Part shown: piece after piece, positions 46,050 through 58,824 of the stretch
Numbering within the stretch: the stretch's first letter is position 1
How the letters are laid out: the number at the start of each line of letters is the position of its first letter
Origin: Symbiodinium natans
Lineage: Eukaryota; Sar; Dinophyceae; Suessiales; Symbiodiniaceae
Direction: 5' to 3'
Assembly: GCA_905221605.1 (NCBI GenBank)
Contig: CAJNDS010002586.1
Location: 255,001-319,000 of the forward strand
Length of the DNA: 64,000 bases
Notes under the pieces: model-generated
Seen by the model: the letters and a program-made list of their open reading frames with translations, nothing else
Database searches by the model: none
Told to the model about the DNA's origin: nothing
Made by a program: the position numbers and the translations under genes

Positions 46050-47455
46050 TACCGCAAGAAATCTGAGAAGCAAAGAGCAAAACATGGACCTCCCCTCCCC
46101 CATTGCTTTGGCCTCCACACACGCGTTGCCTTTGAAGTTCAGCATGTTGATCTTCCTCGGAGATCATATCGCGGCTGATGGTGATATCCCATGTGGCGTC
46201 ATTCAAGCCGCCCTGACCACCTCCTTGCCTGCGCTTTTGCCGCAGTCGTGCCAAGACTCGTTGGCAGCTGCGTCACGTCAAGCGTTGCCTCAGGTCTGAA
46301 TAGGCAGATGCTTCGCAGCATGACGGACAAACCGAGTTTTTCTCAGATGTTGCTTTGGCTGACCCCTCAAAAGGGACTCGGACTCGTGACTTGCATGTTT
46401 TTCGTGGCGCTGAGCAACACTGCGATGGGCTCCGCGCGATCTCGTTCTTGGACAGGTCCTGCGTGCCGAACAAGCCATCTACTGTCAGCGAAGCTGTAGG
46501 CACATCAGGCTCAGAACCGGTGATAGACCATCTGGATAGATCAGGGCACTGTGTTGGCGCGTGATGTTCAGCACTGGCGATGGCATTACGCTAGCTTGGA
46601 CATGCTTGGAGGAGAGAATGAACTGAAACGTACTGAACGAGACAGAACACAAACCATCCCAAACCCATGCGTCCCTCCTTCTTGCAGTCTCAACCTCCCC
46701 CCCCCCCAATGTCCAGGAACTCCAGATCGGGCAGGCACAGCAGGTTCTCCACCACGGCCTAGAAACAACTCAAGCTGTCAAAGCTTCGCGAAGCACATTG
46801 ACGCTCCCACTGGTACGTCGCAGCATAGACTGAGTAACCAGGCTATGGGAAACGACCGAGTCGAAGCGAGGCCACTAAAGGCTGCAGGGTAGAGAGTGGA
46901 TCGAAAGAATCTCCCTTCATCAATCCCCCTCGAACTGGCCGTCGAATCCTCGACGCCCTGAAATCTCCCTCCACGAAGAGGATGCACCGCAAAACACAAG
47001 AGCCGCCGACATCCCGGGACCTCGGCGTTGGGCCCCCGGCGATGCGATTGGACTGCAGAGCCAGAAACTGAAGCCTCCCATGCTCAGGGAGCCCAGACCC
47101 CGTAGCCTGCTAGACAACCTTCAGGATCCTTCAGATGATCTTCGAGGCACCGCTCGGAGTTGCTGACATGCCTTGGCATACTCTCGAGGTTCTCGATGCG
47201 CTCAATGCGGTTGGCTTGAAGGTACAACACCTGCCGGGAACGCCGCGGATCGCGACGTCACATGACGTCACACAGGTAGTGCCCGACATGCACCCATGGA
47301 CTATCGCATCCAAACGAGCTGAAGGCTGAAGAGACCTTCCATGTCTGGCCAAAGTATAAAAAAAGGGGAATTTTCTGCTGGGCCTCCGCAGACTCAAAGG
47401 GCTCCAAGCCGCAGATTTCAGCGAGGCCCTGCCACTGCAGGTGGAGCCTGAAGCT
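46050..47455 (-). CDS. Leucine-rich-repeat protein, DNAAF1/LRRC50-like
   Basis: Minus-strand exons read FRLHLQWQGLAEICGLEPFE (47450-47385), VLYLQANRIERIENLESMP (47230-47172), RLQFLALQSNRIAG (47074-47025) and, further on, KINMLNFKGNACVEAKAMGE (46160-46095). The SDS22-type repeats with L-x-L-x-x-N-x-I-x-x-I-E-N-L, the opening L-x-L-x-x-x-G-x-x-x-I-x-x-L-E repeat and the LNFxGN cap occur in this order in DNAAF1/LRRC50, a dynein-arm assembly factor needed for motile cilia. A dinoflagellate with two flagella would be expected to have it. The intron 47075-47171 is exact (GC-AG) and joins ESMP to RLQFL. Missing repeats probably lie in small exons between 47.0 and 46.2 kb. Other SDS22-like proteins remain possible. 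Confidence 0.68.
47075..47171 (-). other. 97-bp GC-AG intron in the LRR gene
   Basis: Exon ends ATGCCAAG, intron begins GCATGTCAGC and ends ATGGGAG, next exon begins GCTTCAG. Removal restores a continuous repeat (MPRLQFLALQSNRI). Confidence 0.7.
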
Positions 47456-48265
47456 TGGGTTGGGTGGGTTTGGCGGACGATGACAAGTGATGACTTTGGT
47501 TAGACTTCCAAGAACTGCAGTTGTTTGGGCTGGCCTAGAAGTACCTGGTCCAACCGACGCTTTACACCAATATCACTGTGGGTCCACATGAACACACAAG
47601 TATGACGCAAGCACGGCCTCAAGATGCTTCAGAGGGATGCTCAGAAGGGGCCCCCGGCGATTTGAGTGTGCGCACGCGTTCGAAGGCTTCCTCCTGGACG
47701 GCAAGGCCAGGGTTCCCGTATGTTCCAGTTGAGGGCTGAGGGCTAGAGAAGGAAAGAAAATCGAAAGGCCGCGAAAGACCCCCCCTCGTGTCAAGTCCAG
47801 AAGGCATATGTTCAGCGAACGCGATGCTGAACAGAGAGCTCAGCTTGGAATTCAGGACCTCCGGCCACCCTTCAATCCAGACTCCAATCCAGCCTCGCTC
47901 ATCCCGTCGTAAGCACCAAGCTCTGCCTGGCTAAAAACACATAGACTGGATACGCCGACGCCGAGCCCTGACCACGCAAAAACTCGCAAGACCCCCGCAG
48001 GATTGTGGGGCAGGTTCGGGATAGAGCAGAAGATTTTAGAAGCTTTGGAGACAGTGACGTTTAGGAGAGCCACCGGTGTCAGCGACAGCTCCATGACCAA
48101 TCGCAGCGTCAGCCTCGGATGCAAAGAGGCAAAGGCCCTATCCCCAACAGTAACATGTTATCCTATGTTGAGCTCCGTGCTGCTTCGGGGGCTTACCATC
48201 CCAAAGCTGGGAGGGATGGGTAATCTCTGGCTCCTGCGAAGTTGCGAAGGACGCAGTCCCAGCCG

Positions 48266-48450
48266 TCACATGCTCTCCAGTCCTGATACCCTCATTACTC
48301 TTCGTACATCTGCATAAACCTGCTCACTTTCTTGTGCAATGGCAGGTATGCAACTCCTCATCTGCTTCCATTGCACGGCCACGGCAGCAAACGACCGAGG
48401 CCCTGCTTTCCATGCATTCTTGCTGATGTTGGCTTCTAGGTGGTGGTTGA
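48266..48450 (-). CDS. Hypothetical exon
   Basis: The minus strand reads NAWKAGPRSFAAVAVQWKQM, then RSCIPAIAQESEQVYADVRR. Protein-like amphipathic sequence on the same strand as its neighbours; no family recognised. Confidence 0.35.
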
Positions 48451-48599
48451 CATGAGAGGCTCCCAAACCCAACCCAAACACCCTTACGGTAAGCTGGCAC
48501 ACTCCCGGAGTGTTCCGAGCGAGACCCTTGATCCTTGAACCGAGCACGCAGACGGACTGCCTATGTCTTTGGGCATCCAGCCTCAACATCATCTTGGGG

Positions 48600-50820
48600 C
48601 ATTTGGACCGATACTCACATTGGAAAACACGCTGCTTGTGGGAGTGGGTTGGGGCTCAATGATAGCATGCTCCCCCACATTGACCACTCGGCACCCCACT
48701 CACGGGACATCACCATCTCAAAGGCTATTGTGAGGAAACCTTTTCTTTCCTGAAAGGTCAAATTAGCTGCATTGGATCCACTGACAAACCATGGTTGTAA
48801 CAACGGTGCCCGTTTCTCCCTCTTCACCGGCTGTGCAGCTAGGCATAACGCAAGATTTTGCAATCCAAGGTTTTGCAATCCTGGTCAACGCATTCGTTGG
48901 GCTTCAACCACCAAGTATGGAGGGAGGAGTTGATCTTGATCTGAGGGTGTAAATGCATACATAGGACTCAGTTGACCGCAATACTAGACAGGATGGAAGC
49001 TCAACGACGACAGCTCAGTATCTGGGATGCTTAGATGCGAAGATAATGTTAACAGTTTTAGCAAAGGTCCAGCAGGGCAAGATTTGAGATGCGGCATGCT
49101 GTTGACATTAAAACAATTCAGCTTCCTCTTGACAAAGAAAATCATAGAGCGTTGATGGTCGGGTAGTGTGCAATTGCATTGCCGTTGTTCACAGAGCCAG
49201 AACCATTAAAGCAAGCTGTGTTTTGCATGTTTCGTACCGAGTGGACTCGTCAAAGGGAGATGAAGGTGACTGCATCTTTTCGGCTTTTCAGTTGGGGCTT
49301 TGCGAAGCTTCTGGCAGCACCGTCAGGGACCCCAAAACCCAGCAGCGGGATACATTTTTTGTCGAGTTGTCGGGCGCAAAACTTGCGTCTGTTCGCGAAG
49401 TGTGAAACCCAAGACCGCTCTGTGCCAAGCGGCCTCTAAGCGTCTTGCGCATGCGCATTCTGGAATCTGTTCGAAAGCCCCTTAGGCGCTGGTTCCAAAA
49501 CTCTTCCAAACTCTGAGACCAGCGTGACTAACAGTGACTAAGACCCTGCATCCCTCCAGATGTCTGACACACTTGCAGCTCCACAAAACTGCCCACCGCA
49601 CGGCTCGCAGAGCATTGAGAAACCTTTCGAGACTCGGTGAAGCTCAGTATGACTCAGTCCCCCAAAAGTGGCATCTCTGTTCACAGCAAAGCACGGAGAT
49701 CTCTCAACTTCAATGCGTCCGCACCACGGGTCCACGGACACAAGCGAGGCACCGCAAGTGTAAGAGACTCAAAATGGAAGGTACTCTGTTGCAGCTTTGA
49801 CCTCCCGAGGCCTAGGGGGCATGCAAACGTGCCGAATGATCCAGGCTGGGCTGGCTGCAAAATTGACGCGTAAAATTTTACGGCCTGAGCGCTCACAAGC
49901 GCGCCCATGACACTGTGGGCCAAAAATTCTGTGCCGAGCATTATCCAAGCGTTCATGATTCAAACAGTGGTGGAGAGTCCAGAGTCACGTTTCCTTTATG
50001 CTTAGCTACGTCCAAGACGAGAAAGCTTTCCTTGGCTTCGCTCCGGAAATTGGCCCCGATCAGAAGCAGGGCCTTGGGTTCGAAGGTCAAAAACAAGCAC
50101 ACACACACACACACACACGAAAATCAGAAATCTGATTGCGCTTGCGGAGGAATGCCCACACCACTGAAAATCACCACTGAGAAATCACAGAAGCCACGGA
50201 GATCACGCAGAGCACGCCCACAACCTTTGACCTGCCGAATCCCCTAAGCGCCCATGCTGATTCCAGAGGATCGCCAGCTCGGAAACCTCCGAAACTCTGA
50301 CGTAAACTGGCAGCTGTCAATCGGGAAGACCGGATCACGTATCAGGGCCATGGTGGAGAGTCCGATTGAGCCTGCCAAGGGTACTCAAGGTCGAGCTCGT
50401 CCAACTTCGGGTTCCTCACAAAAGTGAACTTAAGAGCAGGCTCGCGCAGGCTCGCGATCGAGCAGAAGCAGAGAGGCGACGTGTCTTGAACCATCTTAGA
50501 ATATCTTGGACCTCGTCACGGCCATCGCGTAGCAGACCGTTCGAATGTCGTCCACCGCCTTAGCCCACAAAGGCCCAGCGTCCCAGTGATACTGGCGATC
50601 ACTGGAATGATCACAGGTGCACAGGATAACAGGGATCCGACACCTTCCACGACCTCACCCTCTGCATCCCGCAGGCAGTTTACCTCAGGTGCTGCGAGAC
50701 GCTGTGAGATGCTGTAGTCGCTCGTTATTTTACATGCATAAACCACCGTACGGCAGTTGGCCTTGGGTTGTCCCTTCTTGCATCGTGACTGCGACTGCAA
50801 CAGCGTGATGTCTCCAAAGG
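48600..50820. other. No recognisable gene; (CA)n at 50098-50119
   Basis: Moderate AT content at 48880-49260. A plus-strand ORF at 49166-49405 ending SGSTVRDPKTQQRDTFFVEL is open but unmatched. A (CA)n run of about 11 units is at 50098-50119. Nothing else is supportable. Confidence 0.4.
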
Positions 50821-50825
50821 ACTTC

Positions 50826-50985
<160 letters not shown>

Positions 50986-51051
50986 CTGTTTCGGGCCGTA
51001 TCGCACAGCACTTCTCCGACGAACGTACGCAGACAGCTTGGGAACAAAACG

Positions 51052-51290
51052 GTGACTTTCGGCGTCGCAAAGAAGGAACGAAACGACAAAGCCAACCTCC
51101 TGATGGATCCTGTGCGGAAACTAATCAAACACACACTCGCGCTGCAGCATGTTGTGGCAGCACACCTGCTGCATGTTGAAGGTCCAGATGAAGCAAGGAG
51201 CGCCCTGGGCCAGGAGTTGGAAGCGAACCCCAGTGAGCCCTGTCGGAATTTCTCTGAACCAGCTTTTTTGCCCTTGGCGAGCTCGCGCAA
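51052..51290 (+). CDS. Hypothetical exon, plus strand
   Basis: The plus strand reads GVAKKERNDKANLLMDPVRK, LIKHTLALQHVVAAHLLHVE, GPDEARSALGQELEANPSEP. Helical, charge-balanced and protein-like, immediately beside the ACT array. The opposite strand is also open, so strand choice is uncertain. No family recognised. Confidence 0.35.
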
Positions 51291-51779
51291 CATGCTCACT
51301 GCGACCCATCCAACCTGTAATCCAAACTATCAGAACCCGAAGCCCAACGTCAACAAAACGATGGCCTGCTCCATCAGCTTGGCGCCCTTGAGCTCGATCT
51401 CGCACGTTTGTTAGAGACAAGCATTGCAGAATCTTCCAGAACGCTAAAGACCGCAACAGGACCTGAGTCTGAATTTCTAGCCTCACGCGGACCAGCCAAA
51501 ATCACGGTGTCGAGGGTCATCTTGAGCTTTTTCCTCTCCTGCCCGACTCGGCTTGGGAACAAGCGCAGAGACACTCGCCACCCTACTCACCTCTTCAAGC
51601 CTAAGGCTGCCTGGAGGTCAGGAGTTTTGTTGCGAACGGCTCCCTCTCACAAGCCCCGTGAGCTCCTTGATGCCTGCATTTACTGCCGCAAAGGCAGCAT
51701 CCCCGCAGTGCTTCTCGAGGGCCTCTCACGAGCAACTCGCTGAAAGCATGCAGCATGACAAGGCCGCACATGCGGTGGG

Positions 51780-52085
51780 GATCGGGCCTCTTGGTCGCCC
51801 TCTAGGTAGCACCGGATGATGTGCGGGGCTACAATGTACTCCATGTCCTGCGCGGCAAAGTATCTGAGCCAATGCAGGGAGCAGAAGTTCAAACTGCAAC
51901 CTTACCTTCAGACAGCTTAAGCGTGCAACAAGGCACTCCGGCTACATCTCTGACTTTGGCTTGGGATGGCTAAGAGTTGCCTCCGCAAACTCTTCGAGGC
52001 GGAAGGAGTAGTCGAGCTCCTGGCTGCACCGAGCCATGTCAACATTGGCGTCGTATTCAGAAGGCCACCGCCACGACAGATGCGA
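51780..52085 (-). CDS. Unidentified exons
   Basis: The minus strand at about 52065-51950 reads EYDANVDMARCSQELDYSFR, then LEEFAEATLSHPKPKSEM and a stop. At about 51895-51790 it reads LHWLRYFAAQDMEYIVAPHI, then IRCYLEGDQEA. Both look like real coding sequence, with mixed hydrophobic and charged residues and no low complexity. No family recognised. Could be the 3' end of the gene whose exons lie at 53-55 kb. Confidence 0.42.
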
Positions 52086-52979
52086 AGGCTGAGGGCCAAC
52101 TGGCCTTTCTCCGGCTGTTGAAGACTACTGGATGGAATTTGGACCAGCCACTAGAAACCCCAACAAGCGGTATTTCTGCTTTCACAAGCGGGCGCAGCAA
52201 AACAAAACAATGCCAGCTTGGAAATCACTTGACATGATAAGATTGAAGTTTAGTGCCTTTCGCAGCCGATGCTTTCGGGGTCGGGCGCTCTAGTCAGATT
52301 CTCGTGCTATGGATGTTGTATCTGATGCAACTTTTCCTGCGTCCAAGGAGCCGCCTTTCTCCGACCGGCGACTCGCACTCTATCCACTACACGTCACTAT
52401 ACTACGGAAAAATAGCCGCACTGCGATTATGTCCAACTCCGTCTGCATCACTCCATGCCGCCAGGCTCAGCTCGGCAACTTTCTTGGACACCTTCTTGCG
52501 CTTACCGGGACTTCTTCCAGGTCTTCACCAGAGCTCGGGAGCCACTCTGGAGCTGTGGCGCGGCGCGGGCTCGACTTGGGACAGAGCTTCAACTTTACCG
52601 ATGGCCTGAGCCGTTCTCCACTCTCCGGACCTTGGCACAAGACAAACCTACAAGGAAGCCGAGCATTGAAAATTTCCATGGCAGAAAGAGGCTTGCCAGG
52701 CAAGGGACCCGCTCTGACTTGACGTGGCGCTCGGTGTCGCCCCACCCGCCCCTCAGCCATTGTGACAGGCTGGAGGGGCAGGAGGAACACGGACTTTCGA
52801 ACAAAAAAATGCCTATTTGACTTGCGTCTCATGTCGGGTCTGCCGCCTACACTGTGACAGCTCCTAAGTAACTTAGTTTACTGATGCTGTCTACACTGTC
52901 CAAACTCGACTTTGACCCCATGAGGCGCCTCTACTGCCCTCGATCCTGCCCCCAGCCCCCTGGTTGGGCTGCCTTCTTA

Positions 52980-54960
52980 CAGAAGCTCAGGCCGCGGGGG
53001 ATCGCGTAGCTTTAAAATAAGCTCTCCAGAATTAAGGTGATGCCACGTATGTTCGGAAGTTGGGAAGTCCAAACTCCGCGTCTGGGTTCCAGGCCCCTGC
53101 TCAAACCTCACCACATATGCGCCATCGGAATGGACCCCAAGCACCTCCAAGGTGAGCTTCACACAGTGACAGCTCAATGACAGCTCAAACACATGTGCTC
53201 ACGTCTCAGGATAACGATCACGATAGCTTGGACTGAGATTTTACCGCATGCTGCTGTGCCATGCTGTGCCATGCTGTGCCATGCTGTGCCATGCTGTGCC
53301 ATGCCGTGCCGCTGTGCCTGGGCTGGCAGCCAACGTGTGGAAGCGCGACGGCCTGGACCGAAGCATGGAGAGAAGCACCGAGGGCAATCTCTCAGCGCGA
53401 ACGTGGAGCCCGGGAGCTGTGAAGAAACGCCCTGAAGAACCCCGTGGCCTGAGCCCAGAATCCAGCTGACCTCCACGCGAGTGCCCAGAGGGAAGCAGCC
53501 TCAGGGCCCCCATGTGACACCTTGCTGAACCCACTGCAACCTTCAGCATATTTCAGCATAACAAGGGTTACCAAGGCACCCTCGGGCACGGCAGGGTTCT
53601 CCAGCTGGCGCACGATTTCCTGAAAAATTGTGGGGAGTGCGACTGGAGTGCATCCATGCTCAGGAAAAAGCACACAGCGATTCAGACCAAGTCAGACCAG
53701 TCTCTGGCTGCTGCTGTAGAAGAGTCTCTGCGCATTCTCCTTCCATGTCAAAATAATAATACAAAGGTCGCATTCCATCTCAGCGTGGGGATCATCGACA
53801 TGCCATGACATGCCCCAGCCCTGCAAGTCTGCTGCCGGGCAACGCCACACCGTCGTCGCCTTCTGCGCAACCTGTCCAAAGAGATCCAAAGAGGATCCGG
53901 CAACGAGCATACCCCCCATACCCCTAGCACTCAGCGCTTGGCAAGTTGCCTTTCAAACAAGTGCGGGATGTGCTGGGGAACATCGAGGGTGGTGATCGCA
54001 GGCGAGGAAGGAAGAACAGCAAAAAGAACCATGCAAACATCTTCCTCGGTGTGGCCGCGGTCAAATTTGGGGTGTCCAAGTTTAATACTTGCAGAGACCG
54101 CCCATCGGTTGCCTTGGCTTGGACACCAGGGTTGGTGGCTCCATGCTCGTTTGGGGCGTTCTGTGGCTAGCTCCTGTGGGGCCCTGTTGCACGGGGCTTG
54201 CTTTATCATGCTTTATCTACCTTGGAGGGTGTCAACTCCCTGCGGCGCACCTGCAAGACCCGCTGCACCAAAGTGTCCACCAACTCCGTCATGTCCTGAA
54301 ATGCCGCAATGCCGCAGCCCAAGACATCTAGCCACAGTATCAGACCATGGAGTAGGCGCACGTGGACTTGCAGTAGCTGAAAAGGAGGTCAGAGAGGAAG
54401 TCCACCCTGAACTCCACCTGTCGTGCACTCCTTGTCGCCGATGAAAATCTTCTTGTCCTCTCTTCTGCAGCCCAGCGCCTGAGACTTTGCCGCGTTTTGA
54501 AAACTGCCCCACATCAAAGTAAGTATCGGATCGTGGATTGGCATTGGGGGTAAACAGGGGCGCCTCGTAGTCTGCCAGATCCGCTGTCCTGGACATCCAG
54601 AGCGGATAACCTCAGACCGGGCCCGCGGCCTCCCCCCCCCACGGCCTCCCGAACGGGCCCCCCCCCACTTCCCCCACGGCTTTTGCACGGCAATTTTTGG
54701 GGGGGTTCGGGGGGAGAAATCGCCACTTCCGTCTTTTAGCAAAGGAGCCGCGTTGGACCGACCTCAGGAAATGCCCTCCCCAGGTTCCATGATGTAGCTG
54801 CTCCCCCAGATTCCAACGAAACAACATGAGACAACTGAGGATGCGGAAAGCATGAAGTCACAATGAAGTGCCAACCACAACATGCGGAGGCACATGATGT
54901 GCTCTGCGAACGTCTCGTCGCTCCAGGCAGAGGACTCGCCCTTCATCGCCTTCCCAGTCA
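52980..54960 (-). CDS. Unidentified multi-exon gene
   Basis: A series of convincing but unrecognised minus-strand exons: SAWSDETFAEHIMCLRMLWL then ALHCDFMLSASSVVSCCFVG (54935-54800, strongly hydrophobic); DYEAPLFTPNANPRSDTYFD (54575-54510); KIFIGDKECTTGG (54455-54415); LLQVHVRLLHGLILWLDVLG then CGIAAFQDMTELVDTLVQRV (54380-54240, long amphipathic helices); LFAVLPSSPAITTLDVPQHI (54030-53960); GWGMSWHVDDPHAEMECDLC (53820-53755) then IIILTWKENAQRLFYSSSQR; PTIFQEIVRQLENPAVPEGA (53640-53575) then LVTLVMLKYAEGCSG; and VKLTLEVLGVHSDGAYVVRF (53165-53100). Spacing of 100-300 bases fits small exons. The mixture suggests a large helical protein with a possible membrane segment. I do not recognise it. Confidence 0.5.
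53248..53316. repeat. 10-bp tandem repeat (TGTGCCATGC)
   Basis: Six near-identical copies, the last with CCGTGCC. Sits in a presumed intron. Confidence 0.92.
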
Positions 54961-54964
54961 TAAA

Positions 54965-57900
54965 GAGTCACAACATGCCGGCGAACCTTCTAAGACCAGT
55001 TGGCCTCGAAAGCTCTGTCCGGAACTCAATGTCACGTTCTCAAACGAAGTTCAACGCAGTTGAACGAAGCTAAACTCTCACTAAACTCTCACCGTCCTTG
55101 CCTCGTGGCTCACGTTACGTCTGACGTCGTCGGACTGATGCGTCTTCAAGAAGAGATGCCAGAGCCTCAAAAAGCAGAAACAACTCTCTAATCTCAAGGG
55201 TTCACCAGCTTGGGGGGGATGGACGAAGATACTCATGGCTTCTCGGAGCTACACCCCTCGCATCCGCCAAGGTGTCTGTCTCACGTCTCGTGTCTCCGAC
55301 TTCTTCCTCCTGGCTCTCTTCTGGAAGGCTATAGGTTCTCCCCTTCCGTCAGTTCATATTTGTTTTATACGTTCATTCCAGATGCTCTTCATCCAGAAAA
55401 CAAAATACACGATGAGTGCAAAGAACAACAAATAACCTGCCTACATGTTTTCTCTCTTCTCTTGTCTTCGTCACAAGCTTACCTTTTCCTCACTTTTTTG
55501 CAACATGAAGGATGCACAGAATTGGTTGTTTCTCCGACACACAATGGTGCGGGGGAAGGCATGAAAGAAGGAGGATAAGTTACCGCCATTCTTCTCAACA
55601 TTATGTATGGCTCTACTCTTGCTTTGCTGTTCTAAGGAAAGTTGTGGAACCGCGGAGTGGGACGTTTGTGTTTGCCTTGCATCTACTCAGAATCAACTTG
55701 CTAGAAAGGTCTGCGCTGGGGTGCGTTTTCTCTCCTCCTCGACGGACATTCGACGGACCATTACGGACACAAATGAGGAAAGAACAAAGGAAAACAGAAA
55801 CACAGAGAGAGAGAGAGAGATCTGTGTAAAGAAAGGAAGAAAATCACAGTAAGTAGAACGAGGAATTTCGCTGTTCTCTCGTCCTACCTGTTTCTTCCAC
55901 TCTTCCTCTTTGGACATACAAACATGGAATAGCACACAATAATACCCGTCAAATACAAGACCTGTGTGTCACCAAGGGTTAGCCCCTAGGACCTCCTGGA
56001 CGCCCTGGGACCAGCTATGACCTGAGGAGCAAGTTCGGGCACGACCCTTAGTTGAAACCTGCATCCGTGAGCACACGGAGGCTGAAAACCGCACTGTCTT
56101 GACTGTCTTGCCGGTGTCTCGAATACTTCGAAGACCGCTTTCTTTGCCGGGCTTGCCTGTTTCATCCCTTTCCCCTTCAATTTTTCCCCCTCATTCTGTA
56201 TTTCCGGTATTGTTTTGGGCAATGTGCCAAAGTACAAGCCAGGCCGCTTCACTTCTCCACTGAAGTGGACCACTCCGATGTCCTGCCGAGCTACGACCGC
56301 GATGATGCGGAGCTTCCAAAGCTTCCCAAGGCGACTCATGCGACGCACCCAACTTCATCCAACCTCTATCCAAGTCGTATTACATCCAAAACGCACTTGT
56401 CACGAAAGTTGTAAGAGCGTTTTGGCGCACTTTCGGCACCTCGAGTTCCATTCGCATTCGCTGCGGCACCCACTCCAGGTCAGCGCGGCTGAACTCCTGA
56501 AGAGACATCATCAGGATGACTCTTTACGAGTCCTCCGTTTTTTGGAGGTTGCAAAACATGGTGGCACTTCCCCTCTCCTTCCCTGACGTGACCATGAAGC
56601 GATGCCACTCGATAACACCTGGGCAATCGGATGCAATGCGGCTTTTAACACCTGCAAGAGCCTTCAACCCAGGTGCCACAAAGCGATGAACGCCTTTTGA
56701 AGGAGTTATGAGTTTGCCTAACAGCTTCCTGAGTGAGGCACGCTCCACGGAAAAGAGCGACTGATGCAGTTGGTAGTTCCAGGCAACGCTGATCTGATGC
56801 CTTGGATCTTCATTGCCACGGGCTGGCAGTTGTGGTTCCTTTGGGATTGTACTGCACAGGCCAGGGCTATCAAGTCTTGAAGTCTCGAGTGGTACTTCGA
56901 TGCGCTCGACGTTGCTCTATAACGCCAAGCAGAAGGTGTTGCGGGCTTCTCTGCTGAAAAGGAGCCACGGAGACCCACGCCTCGAGGCGAAGAAGCGCGA
57001 CAAATAGTCCTGGCAAGCATAAGCTTAGCATGGCGGCCCTGCGGCGGCCCTGCGGCGGCCCTGCGGCGGCCCTGCCGGCTCTTCACAGTGTAGCGCGAGC
57101 ATGCTTCAGCGACAGGTCTCACATTCTCAGAGCTAGTGGCTCGCAGCCCCCAAGCATGAGCGCAGCATGCCTATCTTTTCAACTGTGGGCGCAGCACAGC
57201 GTCCTGCTCTGGCCCATTCCCTGCGACATGGCAAGGGTGGTTCTTGCCTCAGTGGGAAGAGAAGCAATGTCGGAAAGAAATCATCTCAGGACTTGGACAT
57301 ACTTGAACCACCGAAAGCTGAGGATGCCGCACGTCACCTGTCAGGGAATTAATGTCGAGAATGGATGTGTGCGTCTGTGAATGTATCGATGTTCTGCAGC
57401 TGAAGGACCCTTGCCGAAAGCGGGGTGGCTCGAGAAAAGTGGCTCTTGTAGACTGCAGACTGCTGACAAGAGAGGGCCAGCTGAAGCGCGTAAGCCTTGT
57501 AAGCCTTGGGCCTTAAGAAGAGTCTTGATGTTCCACGGGCATCCGTGAGCCATTCTGCACATCGAACAGGCTTAGATCGTTCATTCAAGAATGTCGGATG
57601 TATCTGACTCTCAGGCCTCCGAGTGCATCTCCTGGAACACGCCAGCATCTGGTTGCAGCAGTATTACACCCGCGTTGATGCCACCCGTCTGCCCCCACGG
57701 ATAGTCCTGCACCCACAGTCAAGTTCTCGACACGGAGACTGCGTTGCAGGCTGATGGAACTCTAACAAGGGGGTTTGATTAGTGGGCTTGGCCATGTGCT
57801 GCTTCGAAATACATTAATTCACGTCAAACAAGCTTAACCATACAAATGTCAGGGCCATACAACACAGATGTCTCTCTCAGCCCCAGTAAGCCACTTCTGA

Positions 57901-58380
57901 ATCCTATTAATCCCTATTCTTCGCTATGATTGCACCACCGCAAACACAAAGGACAACACAAACTCGAAAGTAGACCTTGGGGCAGGGTTGCTGATCTTGA
58001 CCTTCAAGGTTCGGTCTGCGGCAGGATGTGGTGCTTTCCGCTGAGACATGACTTCACGTGAGGCACTTTTTGTAAAAAAATCGACCAAACCCTAAAAAGA
58101 CCATCTGCATGCCCTTCACCTTGCCTTTCACCTTGCCTTCTGGCACGAAGAATGAAGCAAAGCCATGCAAAGCCACGAGGCGCAGCGGAAGAGCCATGGC
58201 CACAGTCATCCAGAGTCATCCACAGTCCTCATTGTCACCTCCAGCGAAGAATCGCCTTCCGTCGACCTCCCTGCCATGCTCATTTTCCTGGAGCAAGTTC
58301 TGTGCATTCAGCTTTGCACACTTTGCACACGTGACAGATGTGGGACTCTACGGCTTCGAGCATCACCGCGGAAATCCTAA
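54965..58380. other. Mostly featureless; T- and A-rich patch 55.25-55.96 kb
   Basis: No domain recognised over 3.4 kb. From 55250 to 55960 the base composition is clearly richer in A and T than the flanks, with TTTTCTCTCTTCTC runs and a (GA)n at 55805-55820. A 12-bp tandem (GCGGCCCTGCGG-like, about four copies) lies at 57031-57077. A plus-strand reading LMPWIFIATGWQLWFLWDCT (56785-56850) is hydrophobic but unsupported. Confidence 0.4.
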
Positions 58381-58824
58381 CTAAACTGCATGCACACATC
58401 ACAGCTGTGGGGAGAATATTCACGGAATACTTCACCGACATCATCTAAGCGATGCCTAGACAGAAGCTGGAGATCAAGTGTAGCACACAGAGACACACTT
58501 GAACAGTGCAAGCGACGCCCTGGCCACGCACCATGGCCGCCGGGCAGGGCAGGTCGAACAGCTCGTCCATGGGACGGAACCTGCGAAAATCGGAGGAGGG
58601 GTGGGATTGGTTGGGATGCCATGGGACGAGGGAAAAAGGAGAAGCCGGTCTCGCTCGCTCGTTTTGCCAAGTCACGGGATGATGTCCAAGTCCAAGAGCA
58701 AGACCTTCCTCGGACTGCACAGGAGAAAGGCATTTTTGTTGCAAACTCCACCCATCACCCTGTCCCAGGAACTGAGCTAATTTCCGACCCCGAACCATTG
58801 CAGGAACAATCCTCAAGGCAGGGC

